The translations under genes and the position numbers were made by a program. Below, piece by piece: positions 11,991-27,000 of a DNA stretch of 64,000 nucleotides (position 1 is its first letter; every line of letters begins with the position of its first letter). Below the pieces are notes generated by a model. That model saw nothing but the letters and a program-made list of their open reading frames with translations, did no database searches and was not told the origin of the DNA. The stretch covers positions 17,289,982 through 17,353,981 of the forward strand of contig CM072168.1 in NCBI GenBank assembly GCA_036850595.1, written 5' to 3'. This DNA is from Rhyacichthys aspro. Its lineage: Eukaryota > Chordata > Actinopteri > Gobiiformes > Rhyacichthyidae.

Positions 11991-14814
11991 GCATATTTTT
12001 AACTTAAATTTACTAAGTATAAAACTTCAAAAAGCACTTAATAATCTGTATCATCTTAGTCAAGCTGATCAGCCATTACCAGTAGATCAGTGGTTCTCAA
12101 ACTGTGGGAGTAAGTTTAGTTTTTTAATTGAAATATAAAAATATCAGGAAATCAGTTCTTTTAAATAGACAATTATCTTGATTAATTAATAATTAATAAA
12201 GTTACACTTTGGCTTTAGTCCTGGTTTGACCATGGGCTTAGTCCAACTTTAGTCTTTAAGCCATTTGAATACAGTCACTTAATAAGTAAAAACATAGCTT
12301 ATATGTTTTTATATACTTTTATATTATTGTATTTATTAATGTAAATGAGCAGTGATAGAATAGACAAGAGCAGGTGGAACTTGGAAATACAAATATTATA
12401 ATTATAATAATCAATCATTTCCAAAGATGGGTGTCACTTCTGTCTCTGAAACCCAGTTTGCTCATTTACTCAACCTTACGTGTCCATTGTGAGTGATAAA
12501 GAGGTCACAGATGTATTTATCTGCCCAGTGGTCGTCTATTGAGGTCAAGTTTCATGTTCTCTTATCAGGTTACTGCTGGCACTAGTGTGTTATTGTCCCT
12601 CTGTCGTTTGTTTAGGGGAATGTTCAGTCATTTTATATACAGCTTAAAAACACATATCTGCAGCAATAAATTCTGGTGCAAGTATTTAGGTAGGATCTTT
12701 ATTATTTTGGGAGTTATGGCAGGAATAATGCAATGTTTTTTATTTATTCTAATTTCAAGAAAAAAATATATATACGACAATTTTACCAAAAAGGCACAAC
12801 TGATTTGTCCAAAAGCATCAGAAAATTAATTTTACCGACCCAGAAAGTGAGGCGAGGGGTAAATGTGGGACACCACGGCTCATTGAATCTGCAGCTGCCC
12901 CAGTTCACCAGCAGAGGGCAGCATATAACAACATGCAGAGCTCTCGGGGCGTCCTCTGGAGTTGAAGCAGAGAGGTCTGTTTAATCGTCTGCTTGAGGCT
13001 AATATTCACAATGACACAGCTGATGTAACTGCGAGGGCTTCAGGTTTGCTTCACCACCATTTTGTTCGTGTTAAATTACAATGTGTTCATGCATTTTGTC
13101 GTTCCCTGTTTTAATGCCCCATACATTAATAAAGGCAATATGAATAATTTTTATACTCAAACTGGGAATTATGAAAAACTATTCTAGACAAAAAAAAGTG
13201 AAATCACAAAACAGCATCTGCAGCTTCACTTCTTATGATTACTCCTTCACTGATGACGTCAAAATAGTTTATTATTGGCCACACAACAAGTACAGCATGA
13301 CATAGCTCAGAGAATCTGTGTCAGGAATCCAACAAACAGGACAACAATAATAACAATAACAGATAAACAATTCAGACCATATTCTCAGACAAATAATACA
13401 GAGACATGGTCAAAGTGTGATTTATTTTTAGTTCATGATCTAGTTTAGTGACTGTCTGACTCTAGAGCTTTTATGTTAATGAACATAACCCCCAAATGTT
13501 TATCTGTGTATTAAAGGAATGACTTCAAAGGCCTGTCACATGACATATGAGTCAGTTTTCAACCTTGTTTAAATAATGTTAATAGTTACGTAAAAACTGC
13601 TGTAAAACATAGCCTTATAACGTTACTCTTTTACAACGGCATCACAACAGGAAACAATAAATGCCTGTTATAGTCTATCACTCTTATGGTGTCACACTGT
13701 GGTTGAGTAATTTATCACGTGGACACATTTATGCAATATATTAAAGGTTTATGGTGTGAGATTATCAGACTACAATGAATGTTTACCCTGCTAATACGTG
13801 GAAACAAGGAGAGCTTACACAGTAGGAGTCTTCTTGGTAAAGAAAACTCAAAATGCAGCGTTGTCAATATTTGTAACTCATTTACATAGTCTGAATCTTA
13901 AGGAACTTAAAGAAAACATAGTAAATGCACCTACCTGCCTGTGACCAGTGAGAAAACCATTCAGTAAGATCTAGGCTCTGTGATCACTGAATTGGGAACA
14001 CGATAATGATGTATGCCGTGCCAACCACTGAACTGTGGAAAACTGCATAAATATGTAACTACAGCCGAAGTGTGAGAGGCACAAAGAGGCTCAGTGTTGG
14101 TCTACATCATACTGTGCTCTTGAAGAGTGCTCTGAAGGTGAAATAGTTCACCCTGAAAGTCAACAGATGAAGAGAAATGGGGTTTATATGTTTCACGTCT
14201 GTCTTACTGAGCCTTATACAGTTTAATAAAGGCATGTGAAGGACTGCCCCATCCTCCCTTTTAGTGCTCATAATGAGTAAAATTAAAATTCAGACTAAAT
14301 CCAGCTTTTAATCAACTTTAGTCTCCTCTCTCTTTCCTATAAATAATGGTAAAATGGTGGAAAAACAGACAAGAGGAAGTTGATTTACAGATACATTCAT
14401 CTGTGAAATATAAGAGATGTGTATTTTGTGAGTAAACAGTAAAAAGTGTATAAAAACTTCTCTTCATCCCCTATCCCTTTAACGCTGCCTCCTTGAGTTT
14501 GGACTTAGACTCATGACTGGACTTGCACAGTTTTCACTTTGGGAACTATTTCCTGGATCTCTTCATCTCAGCTTGGTATTGGTTATGGTGATCCAGGCTG
14601 CCACAGTAGAGGTTTTCTCTTCATATTTAATCACATATACCTATAAAAGTTTTTAAAGGAAACGCCTCTCTGTTCTTATCAAATATGAGAAGCTGTCATA
14701 AGATATAAGAAGCCCAGCCCATAACATATTCCCAAAGGCTGGATTAGCCTACTTCCGGGTAAAACTTATACACATTTTTGAACTGTAAAATTTCTCTTAA
14801 TGATTGACACAGAG
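11438..14814. other. 3' flank of LRR gene and intergenic spacer to gls
   Basis: The LRR gene 3' UTR must begin here. The only good AATAAA on the sense strand that I noted is at 12195-12200, which would give a UTR of about 0.76 kb. Beyond it I see AT-rich sequence, the CTA microsatellite and an isolated TGACGTCA (13254-13261), but no exon. Confidence 0.5.
11889..11990. repeat. (CTA)n trinucleotide microsatellite
   Basis: About 100 bases of CTA/ACT triplets are interrupted once near the start by an acaacaac segment and are nearly perfect afterwards. The tract lies downstream of the LRR gene, outside coding sequence, and is likely to be length-polymorphic. Confidence 0.95.
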
Positions 14815-15058
14815 GCGGTCCAATGGTTACCTCGAGCCAGTCATAAATTATTGAGTAATACGGAAGTTGCCCTGATCCAGCCAATAGGCGTAAAGCGGGG
14901 CGTGAATTTTGCCTTCTATTTATTTTTGGACGCCGGTGTCTGTGAGTCATCGCCTCTCAGACGCTCAACGTGCTTCGTCTCACTATCAGCCTCCATTCAC
15001 TCGCTCCTGGATCTATTTGGAACCAATAATTTCCCTCTAATTTCTCGACAGGATTGAG
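14815..15058 (+). promoter_or_regulatory. gls: Putative gls promoter and 5' UTR
   Basis: Two CCAAT boxes (14820-14826 and 14881-14885) and a GC-box-like GCGGGGCG (14895-14902) lie 150-240 bases before the gls ATG, with no convincing TATA box. This is typical of a broadly expressed mitochondrial-enzyme gene. The start site probably falls between 14930 and 15000. The leader shows no GCA-repeat tract like the expandable one in the human GLS 5' UTR. Confidence 0.45.
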
Positions 15059-18000
15059 ATGTTACATTTTAGGTTCTCGACAGTACTCAAGGAGTTGTTT
15101 GAAGCCACCCTGAAGCGTCCCTTGCCCGGCTCTAAACAGAAGACGTGGTTACCAGCCCGCTCCTGCTGCTTTGGCACCGCCTCCGCAGATGTTAGCGCCG
15201 CGTCTCCTCCGCTGAAGGCTCTCCATGCCGCCGCTCGCCGCTCGCCTCTGCGCACCGCTCCCTGTGCCGCGTCCTACCGCACCTACTGCACGAAAACCGA
15301 GGGCGCGGTGGAGCTGGACGAGCAGCTGAAGAAGGACGGGGTTTGCAGTGAAACAGCCACAGACAAGTAGGTCCTCAACACAAGCTCGGTTTAAAACTGG
15401 TTAAAGGGTGAAATGACGTTTGTGGCGATGACGCACAGCGGATGTACGCGCAATAGTCAATAACACTGAAAGACACTAATAATAAGCTAAATGTACACAG
15501 TCCTTCCACAACAGACTTAATACAATAGTTCAAGTCAAATAATACCCCCTGAAATCTATCTAAACGACTGACAACTGTGTAACACCGATCAAACCACGTG
15601 TCACGTTTCCGGTGTATTGATACAATGCTTTAATCAATAACTTACCATATCTCATTGTTGTCTGTGTTTTAAATGACCTTGAGTAGATAAATCTGCGTCT
15701 GCTGGTTCAGGATCTGTGTGAAATGGTTTGACTGGTTTCTAGAGGTTTCTATAGTGTGACCTCTCACCGCTGTGAGTGTAGGACACAGCTATAGGACTTC
15801 TCCAGGCGACACGCACTTATCTGTTCACCCCTTTAAGGCTACAGCGCTCCATTTGTGTAACAGTGGCAAAGTAAACAGTATTGTGCCACTTGCTTTCACT
15901 AAGAAACATTTGAAAACCATAATCCAAAGACATTGCTTGAAGCCTGACTAGTTTGGGATCATCATTCACTGAATTTAATCCACTTTTGATTATCTATGAC
16001 AACCATATTTAATACGCTCTTTGTTAATGCTGAGTAGTCCTTGTCATCCAGGTCATAATCCAATAGAAGATCAAGGAGTCAAGGAAATAGTTTTGAAATC
16101 ATAAATATTGTCAAAGCCACTTGGATGAGGCACCAAACATCATCAAAACTATATTATAAAACGCACTTTGACTGTTACATATTTTTACAGTGCAGTAGAT
16201 AATGAAAAACTATAAAGGCTTAAGTTATTGCAAAGTTACTATTATTTTATACAGTCCACATTTGGACTACAGACCTTTACTGCAACAGAAATAATGTGTA
16301 CCACTTGAAACTAACACACATCTGAAAAGCACACATTCTTGCAGCCTAACTCATTTTGAATGATCATTAATTCACTTTCAGCCACCAAAATGTGATAAAA
16401 CTCTCTTTCTCTCTTAACTCGTAACACGTTTGCATTAAGCTTATGATAATAAACCGTGTTAACCACAGTTTTAGGACACAATATTAGTCCATTATTGTCA
16501 TATGAGCTGATGAGACAAGAACATAAAGTGAAATTTAAGTGAAAGACTCGAAGTCCTTTCTAACATCATATTTCAAATGATGTGTCTAAATAAATACACC
16601 AGAAAAACCAGTGTAATGAGTGGAAAAGACAGTTTAAATCCCTGTCTTAAGGAAATACACACATTTATTTGGAAGGTTTATGACTCTTATAATAACATCA
16701 ACAACTGGCTTTTCAATGATGTCTTCTTCAACTTTACTGGGCTATTTCCTGAACCAGTTTTTAGCCATAACACACCATCACAATAGTAATAGCCTTGGAT
16801 TAATGAAAGGATTGAATTGAAATGGACCAACAGCATTTAGTACTATTGGTATCAGCACTGATGGATAACGTGAGCCTGCTTTTCAGGTAAAAAGGCCTCG
16901 CAGCACCTCAAACAGTGGCCCACAAACATCTATTTGTACGTCTTGTGTTCTGTATTCAAAGCGGTGGTGTTTAGCTGGAGGGGTAAACAAAGGGGGTGGA
17001 TGTTTGCCCAAGGGCGTTGTGTCATTCAGCACAGCTCAGGTTACAAAAAGAATTGATATCTGATGAGAACAAATGATGATTTACTGTAAAATGTAATGTC
17101 GTGTGCAAAATTGTTGACATTAGGAAGCAGGCAGGTTGTATTTCAAACAAAATAAAGTCTCATACATTCACTTAGAACGAGAAGCATAAAAACACTTACC
17201 ACTTTACTGTATATTTACTCTTAGAAAGGATTTGGATATAAGTTAGAATAACCTGGTTTATTTCTGTTATTTAAACACATGTTAGTGTCTCGCCTGCTTT
17301 TATATTGTGGATCTAAATTGTCTCCTGTACAAGCCAAACAGTTAATATATGTTAAATATATGTTTTATTCAAGCCATATGAACTAGGGCTGAACAATATT
17401 AGAAAACCATTTTAGTGTAATGACAGTAAAAAGTTAAAATGATTTAAAATATCTCCCACTTGTCAAAGCAGAGGCTAAATCAGTATTAGAGCTTGAACTA
17501 GGACGACATGAAAACTAAACAGGTCCAAACTAGGAATAAATGTAGGATTGAACAGGGTCTAAATCAGGACTTTTTCTCTGGACACACCACAGTGATTTAA
17601 GCCTTTGTTTTGACGATGATCACACGGAAGCCCATAATGTTACCAAAATAAAAGTTCTTTGTGCAATTGATGATAATGCAATGAATTTCAGATATATTGA
17701 GCAACCCTAATATCAACATCTGCAATTATTCATTATCTGCCTAAACAGCAAAATAAATAAATAAATGATTAATACAAGTACATTCCTGCCTAAGACTTAG
17801 CTGCAGGCTCAGTGCTAATATCAACTCAACAGCAGTGTCTTGTTGTGATGACGCTGAAGTTTTGTCTGATTTCTTTGGCCCAGTGCCATCATACATTGTG
17901 CAATTAGTTGGGTTAGTTACAGTCTACGGCTGTGGAGTATTAAGGCATCAAAAACAGACAAAGAGCTGTTGTCACTTGATAGAAAGAGAAACTGAAAGAG

Positions 18001-21000
18001 CCTCGGTGTGGGAAGCTTCACCACATTGCCACAAGTGGAAAAGGCTTGTTCCACACTGTGCATAGTTTCACACTTTCAAGTAAAATTGAGGAAAAAAATC
18101 AGCTTTCAGTCAGGCTTTAGAATGCGCTTTTTGCCACCTCTCATTTTTATAAATAATGATGTCTATGGTTAAAAACACTTCTCTGCACACATAGTTCATT
18201 TATAATGTGATTAGACTACTGACATAGAGGCTAAATAGATTGAATATGTGTAGCATTGCACAAATATTCTTCAATTAACTCCCTTGAGAGTTGTTGAAGT
18301 CCCACAGTCTTTACTCAGTTTCCAGGTAACTCTAAATGCCTCGTGCTTGTTGCGTCCACACCAATGAGCACCAATCCTGAGGTAAATGGACTCAGCCATC
18401 TGTCTTATACAAGGAGCAGTGCACACAGGGAACAAAAGTGTTTTTAGTGTGTTCATCCTGTCTTTGCACTGGTCAAACACTGTGGTGAAATTCACTCCTT
18501 TAGTTCATTAATGTCGAGAAAACCAGAAACGGAGTGATTATGTGATGAGTCGCACATGTTAATTCAGCTCCATCTGCTCCATCGAGCTGCAGCAGAAGGG
18601 CTCGTCCAGAGATATTCACGAAGACTTGTCCTGCCACAGAATTCTGCTAAAATGTTGTTGACTAAAAGCACGCCCAGTGACATAAGACTTGTGTTGTAGT
18701 CAAGACCGCACTGACCGACACCAAGTCATGTCTGAGACCAGAGAGTACAAAGACCGAGTCAAGACACTAGAATAGATACAAGGGAACAGTTAAACAATCT
18801 AATGAGTCCAAGTCCAGTTTTCAACCAAGTCCAGATTTAGGAGGTTAGTGTTTGGTGAAGGAGACAGAGTTAGTCCAGTCTTAGACCAGGTCCAGATTTA
18901 GGAGGTTAGTGTTTGGTGAAGGAGACAGAGTTAGTCCAGTCTTAGACCAGGTCCAGATTTAGGAGGTTAGTGTTTGGTGAAGGAGACAGAGTTAGTCCAG
19001 TCTTAGACCAGGTCCAGACTCATGAAGGTTAGTGTTTGGTGAAGGAGACAGTTAGTCCAGTCTTAGACCAGGTCCAGACTCATGAAGGTTAGTGTTTGGT
19101 GAAGGAGACAGACTTAGTCCAGTCTTAGACCAAGTCCAGACTCATGGAGGTTAGTGTTTGGTGAAGGAGGCAGATTAGAACAGAATTTTTAATTGAATAT
19201 AAAAAAATGAGCTTTTGGCTTTCATTGAATCCCAAGAGCAGACAGATATACCAGTTGTGGTCTTAGATGATCTTGACATCCGAGACACAGACAAGATCAA
19301 GTTAAAAATTAGGTTAATACCAATACAAGAGCTAGACTTTTAGGGATCGAGACCAAGACAAGAACAATACTTGTGAAGTATAGTCTAAACCGAAGCAAAT
19401 AATCAGAACATGTCCAGCTAATGGCTACTCATTAACCCAGTGTTATAAAAAAATGAGGCAGAACTGGGTCATGTTGTAAATGACATGCTCATTAATGAGA
19501 AAATGTTGTAGTGAGTTGTAAACAAAGGGTCCTGGAACCGTCCTGGAGGGAACTTTGACAGTCAAATGGACAAAGTGCTGCCTTTAGAATCAAATCAGTC
19601 AATGCTTAATGAGCTTTGTGTATTCACCTATTCTTAATTTAGCCATGTATGTAAGCGGTATCTCTGTTGACATGACACATTTGCTGCTTCTGTGCTCCAC
19701 CTGTTCACTCTGAAGGGATTGCTTTAGTGACAGATGTCCTCTGCCTAACGCTCCCTTAGAATTAGCCACGCCTGATAGACAGCACTTTAGTCGGTCCGGG
19801 TTTGTTTGCACGTGTTCAGACTCGGTTACTTTGACTGTATGTCAAGTGTTTACTCCACAGAGAGCAGTCGTGCCAGAAGAAGAAGAAAAAGCAGGAGGAG
19901 GTGCAGACTGGAATTTCGAATGCTGATGTGTATAGTTCAGGGAAAGAGTGGAGGTGATAAATCTGCTCAAGCGCCATCAAAGTGGATTAGTTAAGGACGA
20001 GAACCAGCCTTCACTTCTTAAGTTGCAGTGGTTTTTAACACTTCGGGGTTGTTTCAGTACAAACAAACATAGCTACATGAACTAATTATTTTGCAAGTTA
20101 CTGACAAAAAACATATCCTAAGTAAGATTAAATTATTTAAAACATACGTATTAGCTATGCCTAATTAAAATATTGTTTATAATACAGTATCATTTTTACA
20201 AATTAACCATATCAGGCTTGGAAGGAAGCACGACACTCCATTGAACAAATCCTGTATGTTTCCCTTTGTTTAAACTGGGTTTAGTCCTGGTTTAAAGCCT
20301 GTAGTGATCTGGGCTCTCACTACTAAAGCACATAGACCATGTTTTGTAACTTACCATCACATCAATAAGTAAATTGTCACTGGTGCTGTTTAATTAGTAT
20401 ATTACTTTTATCACGTCATCATTTTGGAGAGAAACATTAATTCAGGTCAGGTCAGGTCTGGCTTCAGAAATCTGTTAATATATATAATAGGTTATAAGGT
20501 AGTTACAGGGTAGTAAATAGTTTATTATTGATAAAGCTATAGCATATTGAAAAAAGGGCAATGGTGACCTGTTGCTTGCCAAATAGTGAGACCAAATTTA
20601 ACTCACAGAAATCAGTTTGATCTTCGAGCTATATTACTGAAACATTAAGCTCATTGTGGAGTCGTTATTTGGCAAACGACAAGTCATCGTAGCCCTTTTA
20701 ACTAATGTGTTCTAAGTGCAGTGTAATGCTGTGAAACCTGTTACAGTTTGCACTGGCAGAAATATACATTAAGAGGGAGGTTTTGTTGAATATGGCTGCC
20801 CTGTGTGGCTAAATGAGGCCAGTGTGCTCCAATACAGATGGTGCTGCTGTGTCATAACCGCGTGTGAACTGCTCACAGTGTTGGCTTTATTAATCCAAGA
20901 TCCACAGAGAGCGGGACAGGCGTAAGGACGGGAGAATCCCAGGAATTTATGCACCAGACACACTGCCGAACCATTGTGTGCAGCGTCACGTAGTAGACAG

Positions 21001-24000
21001 TGTTAGGCATTCACACAGACAAGACTTTTGGCAAAAGAGTGTGCAGCCAGGTAACATTACACTAATTCCTTCATTCAGAGTAAACATAAAAGGAGTTACC
21101 TACTGGACGGACTGACTGCACCGGATCAATTCTGATCTGTTTAATCCCTAAATTATACAAACACCTCTGCGCCTAATCCTTACAATAGAAATAAATATTT
21201 CCACTCTGTGTCATTGAAATCCCTCTTTAATGTGATAAGCCTTTACCAACAGCTTCTGATAAGCTTTGTGTTTACTCTGGCAAGACAGGTGGGAAAAGGT
21301 TTAGCTGCAGCTGGTGCCAAAGGTCGGTGCGGTGTGTCTCCAGCCTTTGTTCCAACATTGTCTAACTTAAAAATAAAAGATGTGATTTAGCTTTAATAGT
21401 GTTTAATATGAATAAATGTTTCTATTATAGGAGACGAAATGCAGGCATTCTTCCCAGTTTGGAGGATTTACTCTTCTACACAGTTGCTGAAGGTCAAGAG
21501 AAGATTCCTGCTCACAAATTTCTCACAGTAAGCTCTATATTCTCTGGTTACACTGATATCGTCTCACGTACAGGTCTCTTATTGTCTCATAAATCCTCTC
21601 TGTGTCCTGTTTTTTATCCATAGGCACTTAAAGCCACCGGGCTGCGCACAGGTGACCCCCGGCTGAAAGAATGTATGGAAATGCTGAAAGAAAGTCTAAA
21701 GAAAACACCAGATGGCGTTACACTGGACAGACACTTATTCAAGAAGTAAGTCTTGTTATGACTGGTTTATCTCAACCTTACACACAGTTTCCTTTAGGGT
21801 TATTTAGATCTGAGCTAGTCACATGCTCAGATTACTGTTATCCTACTTCTTGTTCTAGTTGTTTAGTTCACTTTGCCTTATTTTGTTTACCAAGAAGAGT
21901 TTATTTATTATTGCAAACAATGTAAGGATTTTATATTTTTATAACTACTTGCCTTGGTGCATGTTTATTTAAAGCCTCTTGTACTCATTTCACCTTCAGC
22001 AATACTTCCATTTAAGTACTTCACTCACTGTAGTGCGATTTCTGTTCTCCTTTTTCTATCTGTAGCACTGTTTGGAAATGTTTTACTGTAGATAACACAA
22101 AAGATGCTCTGTTACATTCAAAAGGCATAAAAACATGCACTTTCAAACTGAATCATTTGAAAAATCAACATGGCACCAAAATCTATGTAGGTTAGGGTTT
22201 GATATTATTAAGTACTCGTATCTGTACTCGGACTACAACAGAGAGCTTATAGAAAATAACATATTCATTTTATTTGGGTCATTTTGGGTATTTTGTCATT
22301 ATTGGGACAGCTGCAAATGACAGGACACATTAGATATTGTAACTAAGCTGTTTTATGATATCTTGGTTGGTTATATTTATAGGTAATCTAACTATTCTTC
22401 ACTGAATCTTCAGGTGCGTCCAGAGCAACATTGTGCTGCTCACTCAGGCTTTCCGCAAGAAGTTTGTCATCCCAGACTTCCAGTCCTTCACCGCTCACAT
22501 CGACGAGCTTTATGAGAGCGCCAGAAAACTCAACGAGGGGCAGGTGTGTACTTTGATTTATGACCTTTTTCATTACACTGTATTGATATGATTATTTAAA
22601 AGCGCCCTCTAATTAAACCAATGATGACTGGTGTTTACCGGCAGCCGTCTGATTATTATTCTTCACATACAGGTGGAAAATTCTCAGTCTGGAGACGTGG
22701 GTCATGTTGTTTTAACTGTATAGTGAGAGTCCATACAATCCAAAAGAGAAAGAAACAACATGAGTAGTTTTATTATTTAAATAGGTCTGTGGTTGCTAAG
22801 TAACTGGCTCATGTGTCTGGTTGTGAGACTTTCTCTTGGCACATTCACAAAGAGGAAAGATTTTGGTGTGAATCAGTGGCACCGTTTCTTGTTGACTAAA
22901 GTATAAAACCACCAAAAACCCTAAACACAAAATGATTTCTGCTGAGCTAGAGCAAAAATCAAAACATGAGCCACTCGTGATTTCAGAAAGCTGGTGTAGT
23001 GTGTTGATGTGATTGTGGTTATAAAATGTTCAGTATTTTGTCACTGGGGTTGTTTGGGCTTTATATGAACAGCTAATGCTTTCTACAGTAGATGTACAGT
23101 CTGCTCCTAGTTTGGAGAAAGAGACAGGAGCAGTTACATAGAATTTACTTTAAATATAGCTGCTAATTAAATCAACATAAAAGCTAGTCATTTTAAGTTG
23201 TTCCACCCAGTGTATTCACATTTATTTTGTAATATGTCTGTAATTTTATGAACCACACTTATACATAAGTTTTCCTATAAACAAGCACTTCTATGTGTGT
23301 ATATATTGCAGTTTTTCAACAAACAGTGTATACCAATATCCTCTTTGTATCACAACTTTAAACAGACACAGAAATAGTTTTGTGTTTTTAAAGGCAAATG
23401 CTTCAAATTTATTTTACATTTAAGGAAAATTGTCTCCTACACACATGGTTTAGTTTCTGTGTCATTGCCCCTGTCTTTTTATTCAAACTGCTAACAGACT
23501 GACAACATAATATAGGAAATATACTAATTATAGAGTAGCCAAATGAACACTGAACTGAAGAGCTGGAGTAGTATCAGTGGAAACACATTCATTATGCATA
23601 ATGTAAACAGAAGATATTGTCCCGGAATAAGAGTGCATTTTCCCACCTGACCTCACATGACAGGAAATGAGCCTGGTCAGACATGTTTATTGTGGAGGAC
23701 AGTGGTTTTAACTTTGCATTGAAACCTGAGCCTGAGCAGACGTCAGCGGTGTAAGCTGAGCCTGTGCCGTGACACACTCTCACATGCCGTCCCTCTCTTT
23801 CAGGTTGCGGACTACATTCCTCAGCTCGCCAAATTCAGCCCTGACCTGTGGGGCGTGTCTCTGTGTACGGTCGACGGACAGAGGTGAGGCGGTTCGCAGA
23901 GAGAAGGGGGTATATGTCGTGTGAATCAGTGAGAAATATTTGTGTGTGACTGTAACAACTCGGCGTTAGATATATTTCTGTCTCAAGACTCTCAAGATCA

Positions 24001-27000
24001 AATGGTTATGTGAAGAAAGGCGGGGCTCATACACTTCGTGGAACTTGGGGAAAAAAAAACAGAGGAAGTCAGGAAGTCAGAAATTATTAGAGTTGGTGAG
24101 AATATCTTGCAAACAATGGGGTTTTAATCTGTTAACACAACATTGTTAGACTCAGCTTATTTAACATGCATTTATAAAGAAGAACACTGGTCTGTGGTGT
24201 TTGACTGATTACATTTTTTTTATCTTTATTTAGCTCAGTTCTTTGATATGTGCATTATCCATCTGATATCTCATGTCAGTCTGCCTGTGCACACTTTTGC
24301 AAAGAGGATGTTTAGTGTGGAGTAATAAAAAGTCGGCAATGACCTACAATGAAAAAGCATCTTGCATAGATCTCAGACAGTTGTCTCAGTTTAACTATTA
24401 CACAAGGCATAGTTGTGCCCTATTTATTTCTCTAGGAGTGCTCTGCTTTGGCCTTTTAAGTTTTGAAGTCCAGGACTGAATTAAAAGAACCATTGTAAAA
24501 TCAAATACTGTGAAATAAAGAGAAAAGTAAAGACAAACACACCTTTACCTTTTCAAATAGAGTTGTAATGGCAACAGTTTGGCACAACCTGTTCACTGAC
24601 ATGTACCTTTAAAGAGTATTTGTCACATTTGTGCAACAGGAAGTCATAAAGATAACGCTGATACTAATATCGAACATGTTGTTCTGTTAAAACCTGCCTC
24701 TCGGCCTCTGGAGTATGTTGTCGTATTGGGTCACTTCATTTAAATAACTGATCAGGATTTCTATGTTTTAGAAAAATAAAACTTCAAGTGACGGCAGTGA
24801 CTTTGAAATCGATTCAAATGGTCATTATGTATATAGTCCTGGAAACTAAATTGTATTTTGGACCTTTTTAGATTTTGCCTTTAATTTGAAACTCAATTGA
24901 CTTTACATGAACAATGTAAGTTGAATTTTAAGGCTGACTTTTGACCCTCCAGGGGTGCTGTAGTTTGTGTAGTTAAACCAAATCAGAGAAATTTCCTGGA
25001 AATGTAAAGAGTGATTTGAGGACTGATTTATTACAAATAAACAATGATATTAATTGATCATACTTGTCATGTGCAGCTTCTCACTGTTTCCCCCTATATC
25101 CCATATGTTGGTTGAACATGTTGTTTGTAACTGAATTGTCTGCTCCCTCTGAGATAACCCTTATCTGTGGTCTTCTGTAGACACACAGTAGGAGACACCA
25201 AGGTCCCTTTCTGTCTGCAGTCCTGCGTCAAGCCTCTGAAGTACGCTGTGGCTGTTCATGACCACGGCACTGAATATGTGCACAGTTTCATCGGGAAAGA
25301 GCCTAGTGGCCTGCGCTTCAACAAACTCTTTCTCAATGAAGAGGGTGAGGTTTTTTTTCTCACAACTCAAGCCTGGTTACCTAGAGATAGCATGTAAAAG
25401 TTGGTCTTTTCTGGCACCAAAGCACATTTATTCCAGTCCCCATGTTTTTTTGCAACAAACCCATGTCCTGTTCCTCTATATACAATCGGAAACAAGAATT
25501 TATCAAAAGGTAATATGTGCATTAATGGATTACAACGGCAGAACCAGCAAAATCAGCCTATAAAAAACTGTTTCAAACTGTATTTTACTTAGTTTTCAAC
25601 CACTCAGAAAACTGCTGGGAACTGTGAGTCGTGAGCAAAAACCTCAGCCATGTGGAGCTTTTAACAATGACTGTATTGAATGAGTCACAGGATTTGAACA
25701 GTCATCATCGTTTCAAGTTTTGTTGTCGAGGGAAACGCCACATTTCTCAGTCCGGTACATCCACAGCGTCGTATCCTGTGTAACTCACTTCTGTTGTGCC
25801 AGAGTAGTCCTGTTGCGTAAGTCAATCATAAACTATTGTGAATCAGTAGATGATGTAAACTCTCAGAAATCTCTGTTCTCACATGCTATGGTTGTGCTTT
25901 GATTGCAAAATGACACCAAAATAAATGAACTAAAAAAGGAAGGCGAAGAAACCACAGTGTCCTTAATGGCACATGACAAATGAGTCATAATAGACTTACA
26001 TAATTCAAATTATTCATGTTTTTTTTTTTTGCAGTTGGCCTTAATGACACAGACGATGCTAAAATAACTGCAATATTCTCTTAATTTCCTGTTACCATTA
26101 TCCCTCACTGATTTAATATAGATTTTGACGGGTTAGATATCATTTGGAAAGAAAATTAAGTTTGGTTTTAAGGTTTGAAGCTGCAACAGGAGACGTGCCT
26201 AATGTAAAAAAAAAAAGCCTTTTTTAGACAGTTGCTGAATACTAGCACACAAACAAAGCAACAAACTGCATATAAACTTAATTAAAGGTTCACTGAATGC
26301 AATAACAAAACAAAACGACAAACAGATGTGATTCTAGTTTTATTGTCCCTAAGTAATTATTTAGTGTCACATTTATAAGTAAAAGCACCACTGATATTAG
26401 GAAATAAAATATCCCTTTATTCACTATATAATCTTATCTCAAACTAATATATTGTGAAAACTTGATCCCAAAACTATACAACTCTAGGTCCTTTATTCCT
26501 TCTCATATTTTTGCACAGGCCCAAAGACTCTCTAATGCTGATTCGATTTCAAGTAAATGCAGGTTTTGTGGCTTTAGAAATGTATATTAAAAAAACCTGT
26601 CAAGCTGACTTTAGTTTTACAGTCTTTGATGAAGAAGCACAGATCCTAAAACTAAATCTGTGTATAACTCTGTGTCCCTTGTGTGGTGTTATTTAGTTTT
26701 TTTTACAACACAACTTAATCAAGAGCATCCAGTAGCTTAAATCCTGAATCCTTTAGCTTAAATTCGAGCATTTATACAGCAGCTAAATATCTAATGTTCT
26801 CTACCCACATACTGACAGCACACACTAGCACTGAACCAGTTAATATTTGCCAATATCATCTTATTTATGCAGAATTTGCAATTTCTGATCACTAATTCTC
26901 TTTGTCTATTACAATTGTATCACTGTCTGTTGTCGCAATGCTCAGCTCATATTTATACACATTTTTATCAAACACTAATGAATATATCAATGTCATATTT

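Noticed and set aside
13254..13261. Isolated TGACGTCA (CRE-like) sites here and near 37230
   Set aside because: Single 8-base palindromes far from any start site; expected occasionally by chance.
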